From Datura wrightii (Eukaryota; Streptophyta; Magnoliopsida; Solanales; Solanaceae), in contig JASDFA010000016.1 of the NCBI GenBank assembly GCA_035772735.1, forward strand, positions 145,402,501 to 145,466,500: 64,000 bases of DNA. Reading direction: 5' to 3'. Made by a program: the position numbers and the translations under genes. The notes beneath the pieces are model-generated. The model did not search any database. It was not told the origin of the DNA and worked only from the letters and a program-made list of their open reading frames with translations. This document shows positions 22,407 to 34,205 of the stretch, in pieces (within the stretch, counting starts at the first letter, position 1; each line of letters begins with the position of its first letter).

Positions 22407-24730
22407 TGTCACGACCCAAACATAGACCTAAATTGTAACACTGTACAAGGAACCTCGAGAGGCCTCAAGTCGACCCATGGCATAAGCTTACATCTAACTT
22501 CATTCACTTTATGCGGAAAGCTAATCATAAGGCATAGTAGAAACGTAAACATAACATGACATATCATAACATATGGAATCACTTAGATATACACAAGCTG
22601 AGTACTACATACTATCTGAAAGCCTCTATAGCGTAAGATGGGTTGATGGGACAACAACCCCGACTAGCCCGGCCAAATATTGAAACATAAAATAGCATAA
22701 ATATCTAGTCAAACAGCCCCCGGAACATGAGGACTCACCAACAAGCTAAAAGTAAACTCTGTAATGGTCTAAGGATAAGGTGAGCCTGAGAGCCGGGTCT
22801 TGTATCATGAAATGATACAACATAGAAAGTATGCGGTAAGTACGTCGAATGTACCGAGTATGCAGGGTAAGTAAAACAGATATTAAAATATGTAAAAGCT
22901 CATAAAACATTATAAGAGTAGGACATCATGATCATATCATAAATATCGTAAATATAACATAGCATAAGGCTCAAGGTTTTCGAAGCATTCATAATACATT
23001 CATAATCATAAACATGAGAGGATAGCGATATTGAACACAACTTGAGCCAATATACATAATCATAGACATGCATAAATCATGAGGAACGGTGGGATATTCT
23101 TTTAACCGACATACCCCATATGAGCACACATGAAGTCCTACTTGTAAACCTAGTTAGGAGGCCGTTTGTACCTTGCCAAGGGTAGAACCATGAAAGACGT
23201 GATCACACATGAGAAGGGGCCAAAATGGGGCCAGGGGACAATTACAGGAGAGGTCCCAACATACCTACAATAGCACGTAGTTTATGAGATCCGAAGTAGA
23301 ACCTGGGGCCCGAACCTACTCGGTGTTCGATACTACACCCAAAGCATATATAGTGCTCATAGTATAATATTCATGAGTTCATAGACTAGTTAAATCACGG
23401 TAATCATAAACATGCTTGTAAATATGTGAACTAGCCATGAAACAAGGCCCGTGAGTCGGCCAAAACATAATTCATAAATCATAGGTTTTATGCATACTCG
23501 TAGATCATACATATAAATTGAAAATTATCACATCATAATGGGTATTTTAATAAATCCATATTTCAAATCATAAATCTTGTTGGGTTTGTAAATATCAACA
23601 ATTGAAGCATGGAGCGTAAATTGATTCATCATAGATCATGCATTATTAGGCTTAATTTGGTAGAAATCAAAATTAATAATTCTATGAGTAAAATATATAA
23701 AATCTAATCAAAATCCACAAAATATGATGTAAATCATAAATCATAATATCCCATTAACAAATCATAAAATTTTCACAAGAATTGAATTAAAATCCCATTA
23801 GATTTTTGATAGAATTTTCGTAAATTAAAAGAGAATGGGCGTGGGAACAAACAAAAATACCCATTTGTAACCCTACATACCTGGGTAAGATCATATTTCC
23901 AATTTCTTGAATGCTCAAAGGAGAATTAATATGGAAAAGCTTGAATCTACGCTTGATCTCTCTAGAATTCTCATAGTTTGCATGCATGCGAATGACTTAA
24001 GAAAAATGGACTTAACCTATCTTATTATGCCCAGAAAAATACATAAAATGACGTAGTTTAGGGCCTTAGAGCATAGAAAGGTCGAAAATACCCTTAATGA
24101 AATCAGCCTGAAAATCTGTATTGGTCAATCCAACGAGCGTACCAATGAGTCGTTGGAAGCTACCACGACTTGTGGTATGACCCATCATCTACACTGCCCA
24201 GGCCCTGCTTCTGGGTTCATACCACGGCTCGACAGGATGAGTCTTCATTTTGTCAAACGAGTTGTTGTATCAGCCGTTGATTGCTCCTTTGAAAATTTTA
24301 AGCTTCCTCACAATGAGTCTCACCACGACCCATTGTTTCCTCCAACAGATTGTGGTTCCTGTCCGTTAAGTCCATTGGAAATTTGGTTCCTGTCCGTTAA
24401 GTCCATTGGAAATTTATGTTCCCCTACCACGACTCAAGACAAGAAATCCTTGTACCTCACAGCGGTTCGTTGAATGACCCGTTATGACTCCAACTCCCAG
24501 TCTAGTACCTACCATGATTGCCAAATACGACTCATTGTTACCAACAATGAGTCATTGCTTCGCTCGTTCCTTACAGTGCCAGCTGACTTCATTTACCACG
24601 ACTTCTCCAAGGGGTCGTTGGTTGGACCAACGATCCATTGGGTCGTCCGTCCTGTGCGTTTTTTCTTAATTTTCAGCCAATTTTAAATTTTCATCTCGGG
24701 ACTAATCTTAGGCACTTTTAGGGTATTGCA
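22407..24730 (-). repeat. Element F 5' LTR
   Basis: TGTCACGACCCAAAC to GGGTATTGCA, 2324 bp, matching 10554-12841. It contains the CACGACTCGTGG-type array at about 24125-24655, with a perfect 28-base local repeat around 24357-24411 (GGTTCCTGTCCGTTAAGTCC twice). No gene. Confidence 0.85.
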
Positions 24731-24735
24731 CTACA
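24731..24735. repeat. Target-site duplication of F, right copy
   Basis: CTACA, identical to 10549-10553. A's LTR resumes at 24736. Confidence 0.85.
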
Positions 24736-25843
24736 ACTTATGATATGTTTTGGATTCAAGACTCTCTATGTTCAAATTTTAGACTATACATGTAATTATG
24801 ATCTCAGCATCATTGGAAAACGATGGGAGCACTATTCATGTTATTGGGAGTAGTGTCTAGCACCGAGTAGGCTTAGGGTTCCAAGGTTCTATGATCTCAG
24901 AACTACATGCCAATGTAGGTTTATATATTTACATTGGGATCTCCCTTGAGAGTTTTCCCCTCCCGCAAGGGGCCTTCAGCTTGATATCGATATCATGGAA
25001 TTGTCCTTAGCCCCGACAAGATTTTTTACGGCTCTGCCCACTTAAGTGTGATAGTTGGGGCATCACATAAACTCTATCGTGATGGTTTCGATTATGATGA
25101 ATCTCCCATTATTCCTCATGATTTTAGTTATTAATGTTCATGACTTATGATATTATGTTTTATAGCAGATTTAACCCGATGATTTATGATATTTTGCTTA
25201 TGATTTAAGCTATGACAAGTCATATGATTTATATTTTTAGGTTTGGGTCATTCTATTCGGACATGATATTCAGCTTATGACTCTATATGTTTCAGATTCA
25301 GATTTAAGCATGCAGTCCCTACTTCATGATCTAATGATTTATGGTTATATGCATGATTTTAGTTAACATTTGTTCAACATATTTTACTTACCTTGCATAC
25401 TCAGTACATTCCAAGTACTGATCGCATACTCTATGTCGTATCACTTCCTGATACAGGTCCATGCAATCAGACTTAGTTCCATTGTTAGTCTAGCTTTCCC
25501 CGCAATTCAGCTTAGTTTCCATTGTTGGAGAGTCGTCATCTTTTTAGGATATTCAATTTGGTGTTTGATTATGTTATTTCAATTTTAGACTTTAGTGAGC
25601 TATTTGGGAGTGTTTTCCCATCATAGAGGCTTATCAGACATTATGGAGATTTTCAGCTTTGTTGAGTGTTTACTCCATTTATGATTGTTTTGTTATTACT
25701 CTTACGCTCATTTATGTTTCAGTTATCATATTCCGCTTTAATATATGTTATTTAGTTGTTATTTTCATACCATGGGTCAACTTGGAGCCATTCGTGGTTC
25801 TAGTATCGTGTCTTAGTCTGGGGTACCAGCTTGGGTCGTGACA
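24736..25843 (+). repeat. Element A 5' LTR, right part
   Basis: Continues the LTR after F. It carries the ACTCAGTACATTCCAAGTAC block (25397) and CTGATACAGGTCC (25448), also present in B (31784 and 31831), and ends TTGGGTCGTGACA before the primer site. T-rich with no gene; open frames at 25370-25841 are not convincing. Confidence 0.75.
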
Positions 25844-26050
25844 AATTTTGTATCAGAGCAAAGGTTTAGAGTGTCCTAGGGTGTCTGAAAGTCATGTTGA
25901 GTAGAGTGTTTTCAATGGGTGTGAAGCGCGCCACACTTACAAGAAGAGGCTACAAGACATTTTAGGAAATTTTCCTTCTTTCATGATCTAAGTCGTGCGA
26001 TGAAGTATCTCTCTATCCTTCTAAATTGTGATATACGCATTTGCAAAAAT
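25844..26050 (+). promoter_or_regulatory. Element A leader: primer site, upstream frame, extended gag start
   Basis: TTTTGTATCAGAGC at 25847-25860 is a decayed initiator-Met primer site. ATGGGTGTGAAGCGC at 25915 opens 16 codons ending TAG at 25963-25965, the same length as in element G. ATG at 26000 is in frame with, and 17 codons before, the gag ATG at 26051. Confidence 0.7.
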
Positions 26051-27240
26051 ATGCCTCTATGACGAGTGAATGGAAGAAGGAATGGCAATGGAAATGGCTA
26101 TGATAATGGTAATGGAGATTGGCATCAGCAAGCCTCGTTAGCACCAGCAGATCCTATGCCTGAGAAGGTCACTCATGCAAACTTTAGAGCGGCATTTCAG
26201 ATGTTGACACAGGCGTTGACCTCTTAGGTTAATCAGCAGGTACTTGACCCATGTTCCTCAGAATGGGAACATAACAACGGCTAGAGTTTGAGACTTTCTC
26301 AAGATGAATCCACTTGAGTTTCTGAGTTCGAAAATGGGTGAGCACTTATATAAGTTTATTGAGGAGGTGCAGAAGATCACCCAGATTATGGGGGTGATTG
26401 GAGAAGAGAGAGCGAATTTAGCCTCCTATCAGCTAAAGGGGGTTTCTCACATATGGTACCGCCAATGGAAGGATGGTAGAGTAGTGGGAGCAGTTCTCGT
26501 GATTTAGGATGAGTTCGTAACTGCCTTCTTGGATAGTTTCTTCCCTAGAGAGTTAAGGGAGGCGAAAGCAATGAAGTTCGTTAACTTGAAGCGGCACCAT
26601 AGTACTATCCAAGAGTATGCTTCAGAGTGTACCTGGATGTCCAAGTATGCGCCAGAAATGGTTACGTATCAGAGGACTCGTATGAGTGGGTTTGTGAATG
26701 GAGTATCAGAATCGGTGGTCAAGGAGTGCAGGATCGCTATGCTGACCGATGATCTATACTTCTCACAATTGGTAATATACACCCCACAGATAGAGGCAGA
26801 CTAGATGAAGGAGAAGGAGAGAGAGGCCAAAAAGGCCAGGAAAGGGAGTCATGGACAGTTCCAGCAGAGGTCCGGTGGAGGACATCACCATCAGTACCAC
26901 CAGAGTTCATCAGCCCTAGCGCCATCATCAGAAAATGGTCCATCTAGATCTAAACATAATTAGAGGGGCAGAGCATCAGTTTCTAGAGGTCAGGGGAGCA
27001 TGTAAGGAGAGCCTAGAATTCTTATTTGTGGTAGGTGTAGTAGAAGGCACATCGGGAGTGCGTTGTGCGTTAAGGTGCGTGTTTTGAGTGTAGTAAGCTT
27101 CGACATCTACTCAGAGGCTGCCCTTCAGCCAGACAGGGCATAGAGGCCCTGACCCAACCACCAGTTCAGCAGCTCCACCAGCACGCTCAACTAGGCAGTG
27201 GTGCATCCACTAGTGCAGGTGGTGATCAGCGTTAGAATAG
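26051..27240 (+). pseudogene. Element A gag
   Basis: Starts M-P-L then a TGA. After it the NGNGN-type repeats, FRAAFQMLTQALTS, and two open segments: 26304-26507 (NPLEFLSSKMGEHLYKFIEEV, ASYQLKGVSHIWYRQW) and 26529-26804 (DSFFPRELREAKAMKFVNL, SKYAPEMV, GVSESVVKECR), which are the capsid-like part. The Cys/His knuckles near 27020-27130 (CGRCSRRHIG, CFECSKL) are degraded. At least six stops. Confidence 0.8.
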
Positions 27241-27780
27241 ATTTTATGCCCTCTCATCTCGTCAGGAGCAGGAGGTCTCTCCAGATATGGGCACTGGTAT
27301 GTTACGAGTATTCCATCTTGATGTGTATGCATTGTTAGATCCAGGGTCTATCTTATCTTTTATGACTCCTTATATTTCTATGAGTTTTGGAATCAGTCCC
27401 GAAATCCTATCAGAACTTTTCTCAGTCTCCACTCCAGTCAGTGACTCAATTATAACTCGACGGGTACGTAGAAATTGCCTTATCACAGAAAGTCACCTCC
27501 CAATCTAGTAGAGTTAGACTTGAACAATTTTGATGTTATCTTAGATATGGATTGGTTGCATGTATGTTATGCCTCAGTAAATTGTAGCACCCATATGGTA
27601 AAGTTCTGATTTTCAGGTGAGCTAGTCCTAGTGTGAAAAGGTAGTCTAGTTGTGCCTATAGGTCACTTTATTTCCTACCTCAAGGCTAGGAAAATGATTT
27701 CTAAAGGTTGTGTATATTATCTAGTTTGAGTTATGGATGCTACATTCCGAGACCCTAACTCTTCAGTCAGTTTCTATAGT
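27241..27780 (+). pseudogene. Element A protease
   Basis: The open part 27287-27508 has GMLRVFHLDVYALLDPGSI, with the active-site Asp in a D-P-G-S motif, then LSFMTPYISMSF. The second half, with LDNFDVILDMDWL near 27530, is in a shifted frame and includes stops. It belongs upstream of the RT of the same element. Confidence 0.75.
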
Positions 27781-28560
27781 GTGTGAGCATCCGGAGGTGT
27801 TTCCTAATGATCTACCAATAGTCCTTCTCGAGCGGGAGATTGACTTTGGTATTGACCTTCTCCCTGATACGCAGCCTATATCCATTCCTCCTTAAAGAAT
27901 TGCTCCAGCCAAGCTAAAGGAGTTGAAAGAACAGTTGAAAGATCTCTTTGATAAGGATTTCATCAGGCCTAGTAAATCATTGTGGGGTGCACTAGTTCTC
28001 TTCGTCTAGAAGAAGGATGGTTCCCTTAGAATGTGTATTGGTTATCGACAGTTGAACAAGTTCACAATGAAGAATAAGTATCCCCTCCCTAGGATTGATG
28101 ACTTGTTTGACCAGCTTCAGGATGCTAAGTGCTTCTCATAGATAGACCTCAGATTTGGCTATCATCTGCTTAGAGTTAGGGAGAGTGACATTCCGAAGAT
28201 AGCCTACAACACTCAGTATGGTCATTATGAATTTATATTTATGATTTTTGGACAAAGGAATTCTCATGTAGCTTTTATGGATTTGCCGAATAGGGAATTC
28301 AAGCAGTATTGAAATATGTTCATGATTGTCTTCATAGACGATATTGTTATATACTCACGGAGTGAGGAGAAGCATGTCGCTCATTTGAGGATTGTGGTAC
28401 AGAGTTTCAAGGATCTCCAGCTGTTTGCTAATTCAGTAAGTGTGAGTTTTGAATGAACTCAGTAGCATTTTTGGGTCATGTGGTGTCAGGTGAGTTATGC
28501 AGGTGGACTCTCAAAAGATATAAGAAGTGAAAAATTGGCCTAGACCTTTTTGGGTTTAGC
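27781..28560 (+). pseudogene. Element A reverse transcriptase
   Basis: Recognised by LKELKEQLKDLFDKDFIRPSK, KKDGSLRMCIG (the Asp of C-I-D-Y is Gly), LNKFTMKNKYPLPRIDDLF and the palm VFIDDIVIYSRSEE near 28327-28370, where the catalytic Asp pair survives. There are stops at the Trp/Gln/Arg codons of SIPPYR, FVRKKD and CFSKIDL, and a large deletion after 28450. Confidence 0.8.
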
Positions 28561-29060
28561 TAGCTATTACAGGAGGTTTGTTGAATGATTTTCATCCATT
28601 GCAGTACCATTGACTAAGTTGACCCTAAAAAAGGTCAAATTTCAATGGTTGGATGCCTGTAAGAAGAGTTTTCACGAGCTAAAGACTCGACTCACTTCAG
28701 CCCCAGTATTACTCTACTAGAGGGCACATATGGATTTGTTGTGTATTGTGATGCCTCTAGAGTTGGTCTTGGTTGTATGTTGATGCAGTATGCTAAGGTC
28801 ATCGTGTATGCCTCTAGATAGCTTAAGACTCATGAGAAAAATTACCCGACGCATGACCTAGAGTTGCCACCAGTGGTATTTGCTTTAAAGATTTGGAGAT
28901 ACTACTTGTATGGAGTGTATGTGGATGTGTTTAGGACCACAAGAGCCTTCAGTATGTGTTCACTCAGAAGGACCTGAATTTGCGATGAAGGAGGTGGTTA
29001 GAACTTCTCAAGGACTATGACATGAGTGTCCTTTATCATCCGGGAAAGGCCAATATAGTG
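28561..29060 (+). pseudogene. Element A RT connection and RNase H
   Basis: SYYRRFVE-like connection near 28565, then YCDASRVGLGCMLMQ near 28745 with the first RNase H Asp, ASRxLKTHEKNYPTHDLEL with the Glu, and the TDHKSLQ region, which is frameshifted at 28935. EDYDMSVLYHPGKAN ends the domain, followed by the ALSRLF linker at 29067. Confidence 0.8.
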
Positions 29061-29830
29061 GCGGATGCCCTTAGCAGGTTGTTCATTGAGAGTTTGTCCC
29101 ACATTGAGGATGGGGGGAAGGAGTTAGTGAAAGATGTCCATAGGCTTGCTCATTTAGAGGTTCACCTTGTTGACTCGACAAATGGTGGTGTCATTATTCA
29201 GTATGGTCAGAATCTTCATTGGTGATTAAGGTCAACGCTAGGCAAGATGAGGATCCTATTTTGGTAAAACTAAAAGAAGCTATCCAGAATCAGAAGGTGG
29301 AGATCTTCTCCTAGAAGGGAGAAGGTGTACTTCATTATCAAGTTCATTTATGTGTGCCGAGTGTTGATGATTTGAGAGAAAAAGTGTTGCATAAGGCTCA
29401 TGGCTCTTGTTATTCTATCCACTAAGGTGACACCAAGATCTACCGTGACCTAAGAGAGGTCTATTAGTGGAATGGCATGAAAAAGGACATAACAATGTTC
29501 GTGGCTAAGTGTCCAAATTGTCAACAAGTGAAAGTTGGGCATCAGAGACCTGGAGGTATGCTACAAGACATTAGTATCCCTAATTAGAAGTGGGAAGAGA
29601 TCAATATGGACTTCATCATGGGGCTACCTTGTTCATGCCAACAATATGACTTAATTTAGGTAGTTGTAGATAGGTTACCAAAGCAGCTCATTTCCTACAG
29701 ATTCAGCTAAGGATTATGCTAAATTGTATATACGGGATTTAGTTTGATTGCACAGAGTTTCCTTGTACATCATCTCATATAGAGGTATTTAGTTTACCTT
29801 ACAGTTTTGTAGATCATTCTAGAAGGGACT
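29061..29830 (+). pseudogene. Element A integrase, cut by element B
   Basis: The linker ESLSHIEDGGKELVKDVHRL is open to 29225. The zinc segment appears near 29500 as KCPNCQQVKVGHQRPGG. The catalytic core begins INMDFIMGLP and is broken by stops; the second catalytic Asp segment (near 29770) is decayed. The frame ends in the segment RSF-stop-KGL, where B begins at 29831. The remainder must lie beyond the window. Confidence 0.8.
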
Positions 29831-32238
29831 TATAATACCCCGAAAGGGCCTAAGAAGAGACCCGGGAGTTGAAGTTAGAAACTGCAGAAAAACCTAGAAT
29901 TTTGCACCAGGACGACTCGAGGTACGAATCGTGGTGAGGACCTACGACTCATAACTCGAATCGTGATGAATTCGGGAGCCTGAGGTCACATCACGGGTGG
30001 TCCAACTAATCATGACGCGTAGGTATGACTCGTGATTAGGAGTCGTGGTAAAATTCTCAGTGGTGCCAGAGTGAGTCATCACGGTTCATGGTATGACTAG
30101 TAGGATGTAGCAACGAGTCGTGATGAGGAGTCATGGGTAAGTTGTAGTTGGTATGGGTGGATGATACCACGACTGATAGTATGACCCATAGGATGGTACA
30201 ACGAGTCGTGGTAGGTGAGTCATGGCTAGATTCAGAAGATTGAAAGAAATGGTGAGGTGACCATGAGTCGTGACTTCATGGTACAAGTTGTGGTCGGGGC
30301 CAGAACTATCTTTTAGGGAAATTTCATTAAGGGAAAATTCAACTTTTCTAAGCTTTTGGACCCTAAACCACGTTGTTTTAGCATAAATTTTAGACGTTTT
30401 AGTGGGGGTAATAGGTTTTTCCCCTCATTCCCCACTTAGACTTCCAAGAAAAAGCACGTAGAGTTCCTCTTAGAGCATTTCAGAGCAACAGTAGGGCAGC
30501 CTTTTCTTCTCAGTTCCTCAAGGAAATTCTTTGAGTTTTTTGTTAGGTATGTGGGAATTCTGCAAGGAGATTGTTCTCCCCTTGCGTCCCCCAAAACTCT
30601 CCCTCTGCCTACTTTCAGCCCTAGCCCTGAGTTTACGAATTTGAGAATATTGCTTCGTTCTCTGATTATTTCATGGGGAATCCTATCCTATGTTAATTGT
30701 AACTATTTTCCACCAGTTTGTAACTAAAATGATGCTTGTTCCATAAATTTAGAAATTTATCCCTAGCTTTTGAAAAGTCAGAAATTAGAATCTGGTTTAA
30801 GCTTTGAATTCTTGAGAATTGATTGTATCCCTCATAATCAGGGGCTTCCATAGTGATTGTATGTGTTAAAAACTCATATACATGTATGTTAATCAGATTT
30901 AGTCAGAAAGTCTATATACTCTATATTATTCAGAATTGTCAATTCAGTTTCAGTTAAAGCACTAGAACATCTAGTGTTAGTCAGAAATGTCAGCTAATCA
31001 GTTTGACTTCAGTCTTATTTTGAGATGTCAGTGGTGTCTCTCATGTTATCAGAATCAGACTCAGATTATAGTTTTTGGTCCATTAGGCGGTCATGATATT
31101 CTAGCATATAACTCTCACCAGCCCCAGGATCCCAGTTCAGCTACAGCTTGTTCTTAGACAGTTACGACGCTTCTAGACAAGCAGTTATGACCAATCTAGA
31201 ACCTAGTTTCAGAATCTAGTCCGATAAGACCCTCAGGGTACATGCAGTTATACGTTCTTGACTAGTCTTGAACCCCAGTTTCGAGCTATCAGTTTAGTAG
31301 TTCAGTTTAGGTTTTCTTGTGGGAGTAGAACTTAGCACCGAGCAGGCCGGGGTTACAGTGTACCCAGGTTCCCAGAACTACGTTGCCAGCGTAGGTTATA
31401 GTATTTCTTTGCTTGATTGGCCCCAGACTTTTGTGATCACCCAGTTCATGCCTTTATACCCTGGCAAGGTATATTGGGTCATACCGATTGGGTGTATACA
31501 TCAGACTCCACGTCTAGCTCATGTGGTTATATGTCGGTTAGAGACTCTCCCACTAGTCAGCACAGTTTATTCTCAGATTCTTCAGTCCAGATCAGTTCAG
31601 TACAGCATCTCAGACTTAGTATTTCAGATATAGGGCATGTTTATGACCATCAGCCAGGGTCAATTTTGACCATGTTAGTTTTATATCAGTTGATTCAGTT
31701 TTCAAGAGTGTAGTTGGTCATTTCATGTCATACCAGTTCAGTTACTAGTTCTTTCATGTCATTCATGTTTCTCTCGTATACTCAGTACATTCAAAGTACT
31801 GACGCATACTTTTATGCTATATCATTTCATGATACAGCTGCAGGTTCCCAGACTCAGCATCGTTAGTTGTTGCGATCTAGATATTCCTCTGCTGCAACCG
31901 AAGTGTGAATCCTTATCATTCAACGGCCTTGTTTTACTTTCTTTTAGTTGAGTTATTATTTCAATTAGACTCAGAGTTAGCTGGGGGCTTATACCAGCAA
32001 CTCCTCAATTATATGGCTTTCAAACAGACATGATTTTTAGACTTATATGTATTATTCCAATGTTTTGAACTTTATATTTTCACACTTGTCTTTCATAAAT
32101 GTTTTATGATATTATCTTAAAATTCCACTGTGTATGTTTACTCAGAATGCTAGTGACTGATAAACCAGGGGTTGACTTGGGGTCATGTATGGCTTCAAGT
32201 ACCGTGTTACGCCCAGGGTGTAGGCTCGGGGCCCGACA
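29831..32238 (+). repeat. Element B 5' LTR
   Basis: TATAATACCCCG (G-to-A in the canonical TG) to GGGGCCCGACA, 2408 bp. The first 460 bases hold the array of ACGACTCG / CGAGTCGTGG words (29920-30300). ACCACGTTGTTTTAGC follows at about 30368. The ACTCAGTACATTCAAAGTAC block at 31780 precedes the tRNA primer end. No gene; the open frames at 31319-31713 are LTR reading. Confidence 0.9.
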
Positions 32239-32460
32239 AACTTAGTATCAGAGCCCTAGTTTTAGAGTATCCTTGGATTGTCTGAAAGCCGCTTCGAGTA
32301 GAGTCATTTTCATGGGTGTGAAGCGCGCCACATTTATGAAGAGGAGGCTACGAGATGTTATTAGGAAAAAATCCCCTTTGTTCATATTCTTTATCGTGCG
32401 TTAAAGTTCAAATTCTAGAAATGTCCTTCTAAATCATGCTCTATTTCATTTCAGTGAATA
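32239..32460 (+). promoter_or_regulatory. Element B leader with primer site
   Basis: TAGTATCAGAGCC at 32243-32255 is an initiator-Met primer site with one change. ATGGGTGTGAAGCGCGCC starts at 32312. Here the frame does not stop after 16 codons but runs to a TAA about 90 bases later. The in-frame extended gag start present in A, C and F is absent. Confidence 0.75.
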
Positions 32461-33500
32461 ATGCCTCCTCGACGTAGAAATGGACGCAGGGCCGAAAACG
32501 CCAAGAAGCCCTCCCCACCAGCTTCGGCAGCTCCTCAGGAAGATTCTGTGTCTACTTCCGAATTCAGGGCAGCCATTCAATTGCTTTCCCAGACTGTCAC
32601 CAACCAAGTAAACCAACAGGTGGTTCCAGTAGCCACCAATGGGTCTACAGTTGCTGCTCGAGTACAAGATTTTACCCAGATGAATCCTCTGGAATTCCGT
32701 GGAACGAGAGGACCCACAAGAGTTTGTTGATGAAGTCAGGAAGATTACCCGCATCATGGGTGTCAGCTCCTCCGAGACTGCTGACCTGGCTGCCTACCAG
32801 CTTAAAGGACTAGCTCAGGTTTGGTACAAGAAGTGCAAGGAGGGGCGACCAGCAGGAGCAGGACCGGTGGAGTGGGAGGAGTTCCACACAGCTTTTCTGG
32901 ATAGATTTTTCCCATGAGAGCTGAGGGAGGCGAAGATGGCAGTATTTATTAAGCCGCGACAGGGCAACAGAACAGTGGAGGAGTATGATCTAGAGTTTAG
33001 CAGGTTGTCAAAGTATGCTCCAGAGATGGTAGCTGACCCAAGGGATCGCATGCTGAAGTTCGTCAATGGAGTATCTAACCTATTCTTCAAAGAGTGCAGG
33101 ACCGCAATGCTGATCAAGGACATGGATCTTTCCATCCTAATTGTTTATGCTCAATAGATTGAGGCTGAGAAGCTGAAAGATATGGAGCGAAAGAACAAGC
33201 GGGCAAGAACCGGTCATTCAGAATTTGGCCACCAGATATCTGGCGGTGGTAGCCGCCCACAGGAGCAACAGCATAGGGCCCTAGCACCTAGCTCAGCCAG
33301 CGCCCCAATCTTTTGGTCCCGCCAAGATCAGAGGGGTGGGTTATCTGGAACTCAGTCTCAGGCCCACAGTTCAGGGAACAGGTATCCAATGTGCCCCAAG
33401 TGCGGCAGAAATCATCTTGGAGAGTGTCGATAGGGTAGAGAAGGTTGTTTCAGTTGTGGACATCTTGGGCATCAAATTAAAGAATGTCAGTTAGCAGGGC
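32461..33500 (+). pseudogene. Element B gag
   Basis: ATG at 32461 gives MPPRRRNGRRAENAKK, a basic start followed by SEFRAAIQLLSQTV and QMNPLEFRGT. A frameshift near 32700 moves reading to 32699-32917 (DPQEFVDEVRKI, AAYQLKGLAQVWYK, FHTAFLDRFFP), ended by a TGA where other copies have Arg. The next open part is 32936-33157. Two zinc knuckles close the gene: CPKCGRNHLGEC near 33392 and CFSCGHLGHQIKEC (C-x2-C-x4-H-x4-C) near 33448, both with intact ligands. Confidence 0.9.
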
Positions 33501-34205
33501 GAGGGAGATCGCAATCCACTACCTCAACGCTCTAGCAGGCCGACCAGCTCTGCAGGCCAACACCTCAGGTACAGATGGCGGTCATTGCCAGAGTCATTTT
33601 TGTGCTCTCTCTTCTCGTCAGGATCAGGAAAGCTCACTTGACCTGGTTACTGGTATGTTACATCTTTTCCACCTAGACGTATATGCCCTCTTAGATCCAA
33701 GAGCTACTCTTTCGTTTGTGACTCCATACATAGCAGTTCAGTTCAATACTAGTCCAAAGGTCCTATCAGAACCCTTCTCAATCTCCACCCTAGTTGGCGA
33801 GTCAGTTAGAGCCAGCCGGGTGTATAGAAACTGCCAAGTCTCAGTCTTGAATAAAGTCATTCCAGCTGATCTGGTAGAGCTAGACATGGTCAACTTCGAC
33901 CTTATTCTTGGCATGGATTGGTTACACTCCTGCTATGCCTCAATTGACTACAAAACTAGAGTTGTCAAGTTCCAATTTCCTAATGAGCCCGTATTATAAT
34001 GGTCGGGCAGCAGCTCAGCGCTTAAGGGCAGGTTTATTTCCTACCTTAAGGCTCAGAAACTCATTTCCAAAGGATGTCTTAATCATCTGGATCGGGTCAA
34101 GGATTCCAACTCTGAGACCCCAATCATTCAGTCAATTCCAGTTGTCAGCGAGTTTCCAGATGTAATTCTTGAAGATTTTCTCGGAGTTCCCCCTGAACGG
34201 GAAGT
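33501..34205 (+). pseudogene. Element B protease
   Basis: The open segment 33484-33999 holds GMLHLFHLDVYALLDPRAT, where the Gly of the D-x-G-A motif is Arg, then LSFVTPYIAV, VNFDLILGMDWL and KTRVVKFQFPNEPVL. A stop follows at 33999 in the segment equivalent to LEWKGS of C. The cleavage activity of this copy is doubtful because of the lost Gly. Confidence 0.85.

Larger units (their letters stand above)
10554..24730 (-). mobile_element. Element F: Tekay-like, minus strand, hosts a solo LTR
   Basis: Two LTRs (10554-12841 and 22407-24730) in the same orientation flank a minus-strand internal region with gag, protease, RT, RNase H, integrase and chromodomain-like tail. It is bounded by a perfect CTACA duplication and inserted in the 5' LTR of A. 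Protease is interrupted by a 4447-bp solo LTR (16229-20675). Reading frames are broken and the RT active site is lost, so this copy cannot move by itself. Confidence 0.85.
9609..29830 (+). mobile_element. Element A: oldest Tekay-like host element (split)
   Basis: A plus-strand chromovirus whose parts can be followed across two large insertions. Its 5' LTR is 9609-10553 and 24736-25843, split by element F with a CTACA duplication. Its internal region is 25844-29830, interrupted in integrase by element B. The remainder of integrase and the 3' LTR must lie beyond 64000. The first roughly 80 bases of U3 are missing where it abuts element G. Stops and frameshifts are present in all domains. Confidence 0.75.
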
